Source: Tetmemena sp. SeJ-2015
Lineage: Eukaryota > Ciliophora > Spirotrichea > Sporadotrichida > Oxytrichidae
Reading direction: 5' to 3'
Assembly: GCA_027382625.1 (NCBI GenBank)
Contig: JAJKFJ010020927.1
Coordinates: 1 to 64,000 of the forward strand
Length of the DNA stretch: 64,000 bases
Under the pieces are notes generated by a model. The model was not told the DNA's origin and ran no database searches. It saw only the letters and a list, made by a program, of their open reading frames with translations. How positions within the stretch are numbered: position 1 is the stretch's first letter; each line of letters starts with the position of its first letter. Position numbers and translations under genes: made by a program. This document shows positions 12,977 through 25,790 of this stretch, piece after piece.

Positions 12977-15042
12977 ATGCAAAACCAACTCAGAAGATAT
13001 ATGGCTAAAAGGTTAGTAGCCTAACAGCAGGTCGCTAAGCAAATCCAATTAGTTTCAGCTTAATCGATGCGCTTCTCTCAAATTGCTATGACTAAAGTAA
13101 GTTGTCTCATTAAGTAAATGACTGAGATTTTAAATAATAAGAATGCTTGGTCAAAATTAGTTAAAATGGATGGAAAAAGATGTCCACATATCTTTGATCT
13201 AATAGAGATCTTATTGCAACATGTTATATCCTTCCATATATTTCATTGCTAACTGTTTCTTTTTTAGAATTACTAGCAGAAATAGGGATCCTACAACATG
13301 AATGCTTATCTTCTCTTATTCGGAGGTGCCGCTCTCTTGGGATATTCATCACTTCAAAACCAGTAAACTTTATCATATTGAGTTTAGTTTAACTAAAGCT
13401 GAGTCAAACATGAACGAGATAGAGATTGATTTCGCTAGCACTTTAAAGGATGGCGAGATGAAAGATCTCAAAGTTGGAACTGGAGAGGAAGATAAAGTCC
13501 TCATTACTAGATACTAAGGCAAGCTTCATGCTGTAGGTAACTACTGCTCTCATTTCGGAGCCCCAATGAACACAGGCTATCTCTATGACGATAAAGTTGT
13601 GTGCCCATGGCACGCAGCTGCTTTCTCTGTCGTCACTGGTGCTCTTGAGGGAGCCCCAGGTGTTGATGGACTTCCCAAGTTCGATATTTACATAAGTAAT
13701 AATTATATCATTGAGAAGGATGGCAAGCATTTCGTTCAAGTTCCCTCAACTCTTCCTCGCAAGTAGACTGCTCCTATGGCAAAGAGAGATCCCAACAACA
13801 AGACTCGTTTCGTGATCATTGGTGGAGGTCCTGCTGGCTTAATGTGCGCTGAGACCCTCCGCCAATCAGACTTCACTGGCTAGATCATCATCCTTTCTGC
13901 TGACAACATCGTTCCTTATGATAGAACACTCTTGACTAAGGTTTTGGCAACTGGAGACGCCACTAAGTTTAAGCTCAGAGATGAGAAATTCTTGGAAGAT
14001 GCTGGTATTGAGATTCAGCTTAACGCAGTTGCTGAGGGTGTTGATACTAATCACAAAACTGTGACTTTGAAAGACGGAACCAAAGTATCTTATGATAAGC
14101 TGTGCATTGCTACAGGAACTTCTCCTATCAGACCACGATTCCCAGGTATTGATCTTGAGAATGTTCTAGTGCTCAGATCTGGTGCAGATCAAGAGGAGAT
14201 CAAGAAGAGAAGTGCAAAAATATTAAAGGCTTGTTTTAATGAGCAAACGCTAAGAAAGTTGTCATGATCGGAGGAGGATTCATTGGATCTGAAAGTGCAT
14301 CAGGACTCAAGCTTAAGTATAAGGATGAAGATCTATATAATTAGCATTAATTTCACAGGATCAGCAAGATGTCAGTATTGTATACATGGAGTCTGAGCCT
14401 ATGGAAAGAGTTCTAGGAAAAGAGATTGGAGCATTCTTGGCAGCTGAGCACAAGGCCAATGGAGTTAAGCTTTATCCTTCAAGCAGTGTTTCGGAGATCC
14501 TTGGCAAGGATGGAAAAGTTTCAGGTGTGAAGCTTGCAGATGGAACCGTAATTGAGGCTGACCTCGCTATAGTAGGTGTCGGTGTGTTCCCAGCCACAAG
14601 ATTCTTAACAGGATCTGGCATCAATCTTGATAAGATGGGTGGAGTTGTTGTTGACCCTTACCTCCAGACTAACGTGAAAGACATCTTCGCTGCAGGTGAT
14701 ATCGCAACTTACCCTTACTGGGTGACTGGCCAAAGCCACAGAGTTGAGCATTACATCTCAGCTATGGACCAAGGATCTTACGCTGCCTTTAACATGCTCG
14801 GCAAGCTGACTCCCTTCGGAAATGTTCCCTTCTACTGGACTCGTCATTACAACAAGTCTATTCAGTACGCTGGATACGCCACTGACTATACTGAGGTTTA
14901 CACTACTGGAAGCGTTGCTGAGGGTAAATTTGTAGCCTACTACATTAAGGGAGATAAGGTGCAAGCAGTTGCAGGAGCTATGAATTCAGCTACCGTCCTT
15001 ACTTATCATGAAGCTATGCAACAGAACGTCATGCCATACTGA
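12977..15042 (+). CDS. AIFM3: AIFM3-like Rieske/FAD pyridine-nucleotide oxidoreductase
   Basis: Flavoprotein of the apoptosis-inducing-factor family with an N-terminal Rieske [2Fe-2S] domain, probably mitochondrial. In order: a basic presequence-like N-terminus (MQNQLRRYMAKRL); an intron at 13097-13267; a hydrophobic segment (LLLFGGAALLGY); a Rieske domain with CSH...CPWH cluster ligands (about 13545-13615); an FAD motif VIIGGGPAGLMCAE (about 13815-13855); a second Rossmann motif VVMIGGGFIGSESA after IES removal; and a C-terminal FAD-binding motif FAAGDIATYP. The TAG/TAA codons inside conserved stretches (for example RYQGKLHAVG) prove the Gln code. Four IESs removed; length-checked at 596 residues, ending at TGA 15040-15042. 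The family assignment is strong; the substrate is unknown. Confidence 0.93.
13097..13267 (+). other. Intron (GTAAGT...TTTTTTAG), unusually long
   Basis: 171 bp against 31-46 bp for most introns here. Removal keeps frame. It may be a short intron with an embedded IES. Confidence 0.6.
13362..13380 (+). other. IES, pointer AGT (19 bp)
   Basis: AGT at 13362-13364 and 13381-13383. Removal bypasses an in-frame TGA and restores the link between the membrane segment and the Rieske domain. Confidence 0.75.
13684..13704 (+). other. IES, pointer ATAT (21 bp, stop-free)
   Basis: ATAT at 13684-13687 and 13705-13708. It is a multiple of three without a stop. Removal gives KFDIIEKDGKHF, the expected Rieske C-terminal strand. 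Confidence 0.7.
14214..14242 (+). other. IES, pointer GCAAA (29 bp)
   Basis: GCAAA at 14214-14218 and 14243-14247. Removal joins KKRSANAKKVVMIGGG, restoring the second Rossmann motif. Confidence 0.9.
14322..14356 (+). other. IES, pointer AGGAT (35 bp)
   Basis: AGGAT at 14322-14326 and 14357-14361. Removal gives LKYKDQQDVSIVYME in frame. Confidence 0.9.
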
Positions 15043-15092
15043 TGATTTTATCTCAATCAGAGCATTGAAATGATTATCGAATTAATTTAAAA

Positions 15093-17333
15093 ATGAATAT
15101 TACAACCACAAAGTGTCTGCTAAAAGCAAGAAAGATAAAGCAACTCGCAAACTCCTTAGTATAGCTATCCACAGGTGCTAATGCTCCCTGCAGGAGTTTT
15201 TCTTCGAATGATGTGTTTGCAAAGAGATTAAGAGAAATTAGAGAAGCTATAAAGTAAAGTGATCAAGGTACTACCATAAACATTGATAAAGAAGAGGCTA
15301 ATAGAATAAAATTATTAAGCGTGTATTCAATAAATTATGGGATAAGAAAAAAAGCTCCATTTGGAGATTTTTCAAAATAGAGTGAGAATTTGTCTCGCTT
15401 TTTAATTAAATTCAATTTTCATTATGAGACCATTCTCCTTAGAGTAGTCTTTTTAAAAGTTGATTGATGCATTCACATTTAAACACCCTCATCTTATCAT
15501 AAATATAAGCCGATAAGAAAAGAGAGCAGTATGATACAGGAAAAAATTACAGACAAAATGTAGTAGAAGCAGATGGAGGAGAAGTAATTGCAAAACCTAA
15601 ACCTGAACCTAAATACAGTCATTACAAAACTTATGGTTCTGATATTTTAAAGATTATGATTATTTACTATTAATGAATATATTGTGAGGCCAGAGCTTGT
15701 TCACAATTTGGACTTAGAAGAAGTGCTAGGTCTACTCAGGAAGGTAAGAACTGAGAAAAATTATGGAAAGCAATCTTATGACTTTTATCACGCATGTCTG
15801 GAAAGAATAAACAACCTTACTCTTGAGCGCAATTCACAAGTTAGGAAACCCCAGATTTTAAAAATTCTTGATGAGCTGAATCACTACAAGCCAAAAGATG
15901 AAGACATTTAAAAAATATTTTAGTATGTTTCAGTTCATATTAAAATTATTCATATTGCAGAGAGGTAGAGGAAATAGTAGGGATTACTGACCAGAAGTGA
16001 ACTGCAGGATGATGTGATTTCAGTAAAGCATAAATAACTCATTTAAGATAAAAAGGATGTCTTCAGATCAGTCTAAGAGGATTCTTTCCACTTTCTATCT
16101 TAAAATCTCACGAAGGGATTCTTTAGAGATCTCTTTACTTAGTATGATGAAATACAAGAGAGCAAAACTAAAACTTCTCTCTATGATGTCATGGCAAGTT
16201 AAAGTTATTTTATAAAATTATAAATTCTAAATGCTATATATTCAATTTACATTGAACTTTTCTAAAATTTTGAGGTTAGAGTTAATGATATGATGAACTA
16301 AGAGCAACCTATGATTAATCCCAAAGAAGCCTTAGATATTATAAGTTAATACTTTTATGCTAAATATTCTTGTGAGCTTCTGTATAGCATAGGAAGGAAC
16401 AAATACGCTTTATTAAGAGAAAAAAATTATTTTTGCAAATGTTTACGCTAATTATAAAACTAGTTGAGAATATGCTGAGAAGAACTGAGCCTTACTCAAT
16501 TACAGAGGCAGAGCTGGTTCTGAACTATTTCCCTCATATAATTTGGAAGAGTGAGTTCGACTTAAATAAGCTGAAAGAAAGATTTTATTATCCCATTCTG
16601 AAAACAGTTGGAGATCACATCGATGATTTAGACAACAGGTAGCACCTTATAAATTCACAAATTCTATTTTATGTAGTACTTGAGCATGTTTTAAGGACTA
16701 ACCCTTACTGGAGACAACGTGTTTAGACTTGATTTGCTAAATCGATTCTTAAATTCATTTGTAAAGCGCTTACAAGTTCCACAAGGATCATAAAACCCTA
16801 AGCTTAGCTTTGATGAGACAATTTACTTAATTCTAGATTTTTAAGTGCAGCCAATTCAAATTTTGTGAATAATCTTTTTGGAGTTATACATCTAATTTAT
16901 GCGAGCGAACCCTTCTCTGCTAGAGATGATTGACTCTGCCTAAATAGTGCAGTTCACAAACCAACTTATCCTGCATGTTTCCATACCTTCTCTAAGCTTA
17001 AAGCAGTTATCTTCTCTTTATTGGACCTACGCTTAGATTGGTGGCTCAGTTTCATTCACAGAGCAGACTGTGGATTTGCTAGAAGATAGGCTTAGCAATC
17101 TTTTGAGGCAAGAATTGCTGATTCAGAAGCGATTGGAGAAAGATGTAGATGCTGAAGTATAGGAGGGTCTACAAACTATGAAAGTCAAGGATTTAGAAGT
17201 CATAGAGCATCACTATGCAACTAATGAATTGCTCAAAGAATCAAGCAAGAGATAAAAGGAAATTGCTAAACTCATCAAACAGGCAAAGCATTGGGACTAA
17301 CCTGAGAATTAACGCAAGTGGTTTCACTTTTGA
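15093..17333 (+). CDS. Unknown, probably mitochondrial, helical protein (627 aa)
   Basis: Not recognised. Begins with a presequence-like, basic and hydroxylated N-terminus (MNITTTKCLLKARKIKQLAN) only 50 bp after the AIFM3 stop, on the same strand. The rest is alpha-helical and charged, with no metal or nucleotide motif seen, ending KHWDQPENQRKWFHF and TGA at 17331-17333. Six IESs were removed to obtain one 628-codon frame (length-checked). One of these has a 10-bp pointer. Helical, organellar and without a recognisable domain, it may be a lineage-specific mitochondrial protein; that is inference only. Confidence 0.75.
15299..15315 (+). other. IES, pointer TAA (17 bp)
   Basis: TAA at 15299-15301 and 15316-15318. 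Removal gives KEEAKRVFNKLWDKK. Confidence 0.65.
15341..15511 (+). other. IES, pointer GATAAGAAAA (171 bp)
   Basis: A ten-base pointer at 15341-15350 and 15512-15521. The excised DNA carries TGA in frame. Joining gives LWDKKREQYDTGKNYRQN. Confidence 0.88.
15642..15678 (+). other. IES, pointer ATATT (37 bp)
   Basis: ATATT at 15642-15646 and 15679-15683. Joining gives YGSDIVRPELVHNLD. Confidence 0.85.
16412..16425 (+). other. IES, pointer ATTA (14 bp)
   Basis: ATTA at 16412-16415 and 16426-16429, around a purine run. Removal repairs a frameshift. Confidence 0.6.
16630..16711 (+). other. IES, pointer AGACAAC (82 bp)
   Basis: AGACAAC at 16630-16636 and 16712-16718. Joining gives HIDDLDNVFRLDLLNRF. 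Confidence 0.88.
16839..16874 (+). other. IES, pointer within T-run (36 bp)
   Basis: TTTT shared at 16839-16842 and 16875-16878. The insert contains an in-frame TGA. The exact cut in the T-run is ambiguous. Confidence 0.65.
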
Positions 17334-17463
17334 GCATTTAGCGTGTTATGTTTATTAACTCTTAAGTATGTAAATATTAAGGATTTAAGGTTTTGCGAAA
17401 ATTAACTTAAGTAATTCAAATTCAGTCTATAAAAAGAAAGAAAGACGAAAGCCGCTGTGGTTC

Positions 17464-17607
17464 TCAATTAGCTTGAGCAGGGGCTCTCTTGTGGCAGCAG
17501 TGCTCTCTCTTGCATTTGCCTGCGCCTCTGTTTGACTTGAGCTTTGCTCTCACAGTCTCAACATTTTCAGCTCCTGACTTGATATCTGAAGCAGATGCTA
17601 TATACAT
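17464..17607 (-). CDS. Small 47-residue Cys/His basic peptide
   Basis: Unrecognised. An uninterrupted ATG-to-TGA frame with clearly higher GC than its flanks. The C-terminal half has KCKREHCCHKR, three Cys and two His in eleven residues, a possible minimal metal site. It is transcribed away from the p24 gene, whose start is only 77 bp from its own, so they could share a nanochromosome or promoter region. It could also be the last MDS of a longer, scrambled gene. Confidence 0.5.
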   Translation of the reverse strand: MYIASASDIKSGAENVETVRAKLKSNRGAGKCKREHCCHKRAPAQAN

Positions 17608-17684
17608 TATTCAAAGAAAATATTAAAAAGATATAGTGGAAATTAATTAGGGTGATTAAGAATATATTTTAGCTTTACAAAGTA

Positions 17685-18755
17685 ATGAAAGCAACTCTTT
17701 TATACCTTTCGCTTGGTAAGATTCGATTCAAGAAAATTCTTGTCTACTTTATCCGATATTGATCATTGTTATAGGACTAATTATAATCAATCTTTGTCTC
17801 AGCGTTTCAGGATAGGTTGAAGAACCTGATCATGATGAAAACGTCAGAGCTGAGAGAGGAATACAGGCTAAGGATGTGGAAGCTATCGATGCAGATCCAA
17901 ATGTGAAAGACTCTGCCGAGGATTAGCTGCTTATGAAAGAATGGGAATCTTATATGAGTGACTTTGTTCCCGAAGATATGACCACTATCGTTATTTAACC
18001 TAGAGAAGAAGTTGTAAGTATCTTTTAAATGACAAACCTTTCTTCCATATTGTGAAAATGGTTATGATATCTTTACGTGTTCTTAACTTTACTTTAGAGT
18101 TTCTATGAGGACGTGGGATCTGATTCAATTTATATCAGAGGTGCCTATTTCGTGGGATAATCAACAGGCAAGAATAAATACATAGACTTTTTCGTGCTTG
18201 ACCCTCTTGGCAAAGTGGTATACAGCCGTCGTAAATCAGAAGAAGGAATCTTCAGATTCAACACAACAGCTCCTGGAACTTACACTTTTGTCTTCTCAAA
18301 TATGAAGGTAAGTAATTTGATCACCCTAACTTTAAATAGGACAGGAAAGGTATAAAGGACGTGACTTTGGCTATTCACACTCCAGGTAATGACAACTTAG
18401 AAGATATAGTGGGCCAACAATAAGATGCAGAGGGCGGAATTAATTCTGAATTCGAGCAGATGCTAGCACAAGAAGGCATTGTTGAAGATGAAGATATCAA
18501 ATCGATAAGACTATACCTAAATTTGCTGATTATTCATTATAATTCTACCTGAAGAACATATTTGGTGATTTGAGGCACATTTCAATGGAAGCAAAGTTTT
18601 CTAGTTATAGATAATACACTCATAATGATGCGGTGGAAGACAACAATAGATACAACTTATACATGGTAGCACTAGAGAGCATCGTATTCATCGCTATTTG
18701 CTTCTTCTATGTTTACCATATCAAGAACTTCCTTGAAAATAAGAGAGTCATTTGA
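17685..18755 (+). CDS. p24/TMED (emp24/gp25L) family cargo receptor
   Basis: Type I membrane protein of COPI/COPII vesicles. In the raw DNA the signal peptide is cut by an IES after five codons; its removal gives MKATLYPILIIVIGLIIINL. Then follow an acidic luminal insert, a GOLD-type beta domain (about 18100-18400, with IDFFVLDPLGKVVYSR and APGTYTFVFSN), a helical stem, and one membrane helix (VALESIVFIAICFFYVYHI) with a short Lys-containing cytosolic tail ENKRVI. Introns at 18014-18097 and 18308-18339; IESs at 17697 and 18493. Length-checked at 297 residues, longer than the usual ~200 because of acidic insertions. The subfamily is not assigned. Confidence 0.9.
17697..17746 (+). other. IES, pointer CTTT (50 bp) inside signal peptide
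   Basis: CTTT at 17697-17700 and 17747-17750. The raw frame runs into TGA; excision rebuilds the hydrophobic signal sequence. Confidence 0.75.
18493..18503 (+). other. IES, pointer GAT (11 bp)
   Basis: GAT at 18493-18495 and 18504-18506. Eleven bases removed restore frame between the acidic loop and the stem helix. Very short. Confidence 0.55.
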
Positions 18756-18900
18756 CAACACATAAATTGGATGGTCAAGTTAAAATTCAAGAATGTAAAT
18801 AGTTTATTTCTAGCTCACAATTTAACTCAGCTAACGAAGAAAAATTAATTAAATAATTAAGGTGATCGAATAAAAAGCTACTCTTTAAATAAGAAAGGAA

Positions 18901-21072
<2,172 letters not shown>

Positions 21073-21690
21073 CTATATCGCTTCTATGTCAAAACTAAAC
21101 TTATTTAATTATGACTGAGGTTTAAATTGCAAGCCAAATTTATTTATAAATCAGATCTAATTAAGAAAAATGAAATATCTTATCTCATTATGATTCTTAT
21201 CCCATCGGATAGAGAAATCATTCGCTGATTCAACAACAACTTAATCACAAAATCTTATTTACTTATTAAGTTATAATCTTCTTTTTAAATAAATTCCATT
21301 CTCTATTATAAAGGCAATCTATTCCGCCATTTATATTCATCCAAGATTAAATTACTTTCAAATTAAAGCTAATGTTAGTAGAGGGATAAGATAGAGAGAA
21401 AAGAAAGGCAAGATATTTAAATTGATGAATTCGGAGAGAGAAGGTGACAAAATGGATCTCTGCGAGATTACGAAAGTACTTATTAGCAGCTACTCAAATT
21501 GAAAATAAATAATAAATTTGCAAATATTAAATCTTTACTTCAAATGAACCGAAGTCTTAATACCTAATTTTCAGTTTACTAAGGGCAAGACGTAAGTTAG
21601 CCACTCTTAAGTCAACCCTTTAATCTCATCTTTAAAATAAACAAACTGACATTTAAAAAAAAGCACATAATCAATTTAAAACAACAAGAA
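21073..21690. other. Spacer between divergent genes
   Basis: AT-rich with some open but unconvincing frames. It probably holds the 5' flanks of the YY1-like gene and of the Gln-rich zinc-finger gene. Confidence 0.4.
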
Positions 21691-24600
21691 ATGTGAAATA
21701 AATGCCACATTTGCTAATAAATTAGATTTAAAATTGGTTATCTTTTTGGTTCTTATCCTCATTTTCAGCCCTACAACGATCGATCAGGCTATGGGCGACC
21801 TTCAGCAGCTGAAGTCCTTAATGTCAGTCCAGGCCTTGTCAATCCTACACCTCCAACTGGCTAAATATTAATTTACTTTTAGTAAAAATGGCGCAAAGAT
21901 TCGAGGAAATTCATCACAACTCAAATCTCAGTCTATGTTAGGCGCACATTAGTTCGCTCCTCACTCTCTTCATGGAGGACCCTCTGCTTTCGGTAAGCTT
22001 TCCACTATATTACTATAGTGTTATAGTGGATTATATACTTGATAATAAATTATATTATAAATTTAATAAAATAAATCAATAGATCATTGACTGTATCATA
22101 CTTAATTAAATAAAAACATTATAAAGAGTATTAAATTTATATAGATTACATCCTTTTTTTATTGACTGATCAGCTCGACTTAAAAAGCGATACAAATTTT
22201 GACTCTATAACTAGAAAGCTTCGGATTGAAAGAAAAATCAGAGTTTTCAACTGTCACATATTATAAAATCCCCATCAATAATTTTACCAAATGCTTATTC
22301 TTTTAAAATCTTTACTATAATCCATTTTTTAGGGAGAATTGATGCAAGAATGTCTAGAAATTCCCAACAATTGAGTTAGCAAAACAATGGACCTGCCAAT
22401 TTTTACCAAGGCTTTTCAACACATGATCCACCAGCTAGCTCACATCTCTTGGCTTCTTCTCGTGATAGTTCTTCAGCTAATCTTTTACTTTTAAATTAAA
22501 GATGAGCTATGCTTTCCTCTGGAAGAGCTAAAATGCAAAGCGGATCCAAGCTACAAAGCTAGTCCCGCATCCCAGAAACTCTCAAGAATGGATTCGGTTT
22601 TTGGCAAAAGGATCAGACCTTTGGATCAAGTTCCGTCAGGCCATCGTAATCTTACTCCAATTCTCAAACCGCCCATTTCATTTCTCAACAACCTGTTTAA
22701 GGATTCAGACCTAACAAGAATCCTTCACCCTTGAGCAATCAGGGCAACTTCAGGCCCCTAATCTTAGAACACCCTGAAGACTTTGGATATAAGTAGTAGA
22801 ATGCTCATCGCCAATCTGATATTCGCTCTCAAGCCCAGACTGAGTAGAATCTACATTATAATGGGCTAAGTTCACGCAGATACTAGGAAGACATGTCTAG
22901 GACTCAGAGAGGTAACGAACTTCTAGAGCTAAGCTAGTTTTATCTGGCAAAAGTTGATGCTGCCAATGAAGCCATGTTTAAGCAATCTGAGCATCTCAAA
23001 AAAGTGCTTAACTTTATAGATTTTCGAGATTATGATTTGTAAACTTGGTTGAGGAGTAGCATGCTTTCATGGGCATCTTCCTAAAGTTCTGCAAGAAGAT
23101 TGATGATCACGCTCTCAACACAAGCACTCAGGAGCAATCTCCAAGAGTCCTCTCATCCTTAAACTAAGAATGCACACCAACTAACACAGCTCAAACTCAG
23201 GCAGCTCCTCAAGCCTAGGATAAAGGACTTAACCTTCCTAAGCAGAAATAGGCTCCTACCCTCTACCACTTTATGAGGAATGAGCTAATTAACTTTATGG
23301 CTGAGGATGCAGTCCAAGCTGTGAACCTTCCAAAAGAGGGCCCTTAAAGTATTTACGACAGGATTGAGAAGTTTTCTGATCAAGAGCGATGTCTTTGAAG
23401 AATTGAGATGCAACTCTTCCCTTCTATAAAGCCTCAATAGGCTCATCTTAACTATTCTAGCTCAGTAGAGAATTCTTCCTATGGAAAGTAGATTCCTCAG
23501 TATATTGAAAATGGAGGAAATCTGGTTGATGGAGGGATATAACCTTACAGAAACAGAAGATCAAAGTAACTTTTTAATATGTAAAAATAAATTAAGAAGA
23601 GGTTTGAGAGAACCACAAATGAATCTTTAGGCACAGAGATAGTTTGAGAAGACTTAGAGGAACTTCTAAAATTGAAAATACTTAAGATAAGTATTATTTC
23701 ATACAAATTATGGATAGATGTCCATCAAGAAGTTCAACGAAGGGAAATTGGCTCTCCCTAACAGACTTTGCTCTCTATCAAGCCTCTAGATTAAACTCCA
23801 AACTAAACAGACCGCAAGTAGACATTTCTCATTGATGATGAGGAAATTGTGCAAGTGGATATGTCATCTGGGACTTTCTAGTAAATTATATTTTCAACTC
23901 TCACGCTTAGAATGCTCCCCCGGAGGAGCACTTTATCAATATCTCTTCAGAGACAAAGCAAAAGCTTCAAAAGTAAATTCCAGCAACTCACCACCCTTCC
24001 TTACAGCAACTCAAATCAAAGACCACAGAGTCGCTATACCTATGAATGACAGATAAGCTGATATGAAAAAGCAGCAGATTTCATATCAGGACTATCTCAA
24101 TCATGTCAATATGCTTCAACAGAGCTAGCAAGCCAATCATTAAATGCCTGAAAATCAATATCTTGAGTAAGCTTCTTGCACTGAAAGTGACAACTACTCA
24201 AGTCTGCCAGCTGCTAAACCTATAACTGAGCCTCTATCTGAGGAGTAAATCTAACATAGAGTTAGCAAAGGTATCGTAATAATATCACAAGACCTGCCTT
24301 CAGATTACGAAAACCTGGAGCATGAGATTCCAGATTCCCTATAAATTTCAGAGGGTGGGAACAGTGGCGACGGTGAAGAATCCTCGGGTAGAAATAGCCG
24401 TCAAGGCCCTTTTAGGGGATAAAGATACTCAAGATAGCCACCCAATAGCAGAGATCTTAATGGAGCTAATAATTTGAGAAGAGGAAATACAGGCAGAGGT
24501 TTTTAAGAAAGAGAACATCTTTCAAATTCGAATTACACAAAGCAAAGTATGAGCAGCAGAGCAAGCCGAATGACCAAGTAAGAAATGAGTGTACAGAGAG

Positions 24601-25627
24601 GCAAATAAATTGAGAGGGAATCAGTCCGAAAATCCTTAGGCCAATAGTTCATGAGAGTGGAAACTGAGGACTATGACTAAGTGGATGAGGATTGCATGGA
24701 AACTGAGGAAATGGAAAGATGCGAAGGTGAAGAAGATCAGTATATGCATCAAGAGAACGAGGATGACATTATTCAATCGGAGCCTGAATCATTTTTACTT
24801 AAAGCTGTTCTTTTATCTTATAAACTTTTGAATACGGCCTTGAATATGAGGATGACCCTGATGACGAAAATTTTTCTCTCTCCAAACCCAAGTATGTTGC
24901 TAAAACTAGCTCAAAAAGATAGACTAAAGCTCCTACGATCAAAGATCTTCCAATTAGCTAGATTAGTCAACATGCAGCCAAAATATCTTCAAAATCTGGC
25001 ATTAATTCCAAATATCCTCAGGCCTCAGTATATATTTAGATATAAAAATATAATTTTGCCTTAAAATCTAAGAAAGGCTTGAAAGGAAAGTCTAAATTAA
25101 CTAAGACTATCTCAAAGAAGAAGCTAAGACACAAAGGGAAGATCCTTAATCTCAGTTCCTCAGGGAAATTTGGAAAGGCTTCAAACTCTGACAAGCAAAG
25201 GTTCTTTTGCTTTAAATGCAACGAGGAGTTTCCTTCTGGATGGGCTCTCGGAGGACATGCAAGCAGAGTTCATCCTGGCTAAAGCGAGCCTTACAGGAGA
25301 AAGATTTAAAGAAGAGAAGAGCGTGGATTTGAGCGTCATTTACTAGACATGGCCAAAGCTAAGCATGCTATTTAGTTTGGTCCAGATGCAGAGATCAACA
25401 GAGTCAAGATTAGGAAGTACAAGAAAGAGTTCAAGAGAGCTATCTAGAGAGGAGAGATTAAAATTGACCCAAGAGTTCCTATCCCTCAAGCTTTATTGGC
25501 TCACTCAAGCGCAGGTCAAAAGTAATTTATTAACGGAAGTTCTGGAGGAATCAGTCGCAATGGAAGTGGTGCCAACAAAACTTTGAATGTTATGCAAGGG
25601 CTTAAAATCAAAGTACAGCAGGAGTGA
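21691..25627 (+). CDS. Large Gln-rich protein with C-terminal C2H2 finger
   Basis: Unrecognised. The start is not fixed: the first convincing frame is at about 21770 (GYGRPSAAEVLNVSPG), and an intron may precede it. A long, mostly disordered Gln/Ser/Asn-rich body contains one helical block near 23260-23390 (YHFMRNELINFMAEDAVQAV). At 25200-25280 is a single C2H2 finger CFKCNEEFPSGWALGGHASRVH. The GWALGGH core recalls plant QALGGH fingers. It is followed by a conserved-looking basic helical tail to TGA 25625-25627. Two IESs are resolved; frame changes near 23040, 23400, 23650 and 24800 require more. Confidence 0.6.
21858..21888 (+). other. IES, pointer TGGC (31 bp)
   Basis: TGGC at 21858-21861 and 21889-21892. 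Joins NPTPPTGAKIRGNSSQ in frame. Confidence 0.75.
21993..22332 (+). other. Long GT-AG interruption (340 bp)
   Basis: Starts GTAAGC and ends TTTTTTAG; splicing gives SAFGRIDARMSRNS. About ten times the usual intron length and very AT-rich, so it probably contains one or more IESs. Confidence 0.5.
22475..22504 (+). other. IES, pointer AGCT (30 bp)
   Basis: AGCT at 22475-22478 and 22505-22508. The insert carries TGA in frame. Removal gives DSSSAMLSSGRAKM. Confidence 0.75.
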
Positions 25628-25790
25628 ATTTCAATGGACCCAAATAGTATCTTTTTACCACTAAAATTTCTTTACTCACTCTGTGTTGCCTTTAGGAGTT
25701 TAAATATATTGCAAAGAGTGAAGATTATCTAATTTAAATCCTATAGCCATTTACATAGTTTCCTTAAATACTTTAAACATTATCGTTTTT

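Noticed and set aside
15351..15511. Apparent coding extension after KLLSVYS
   Set aside because: It lies between identical 10-bp pointers and ends in TGA. Removal gives a better, longer frame.
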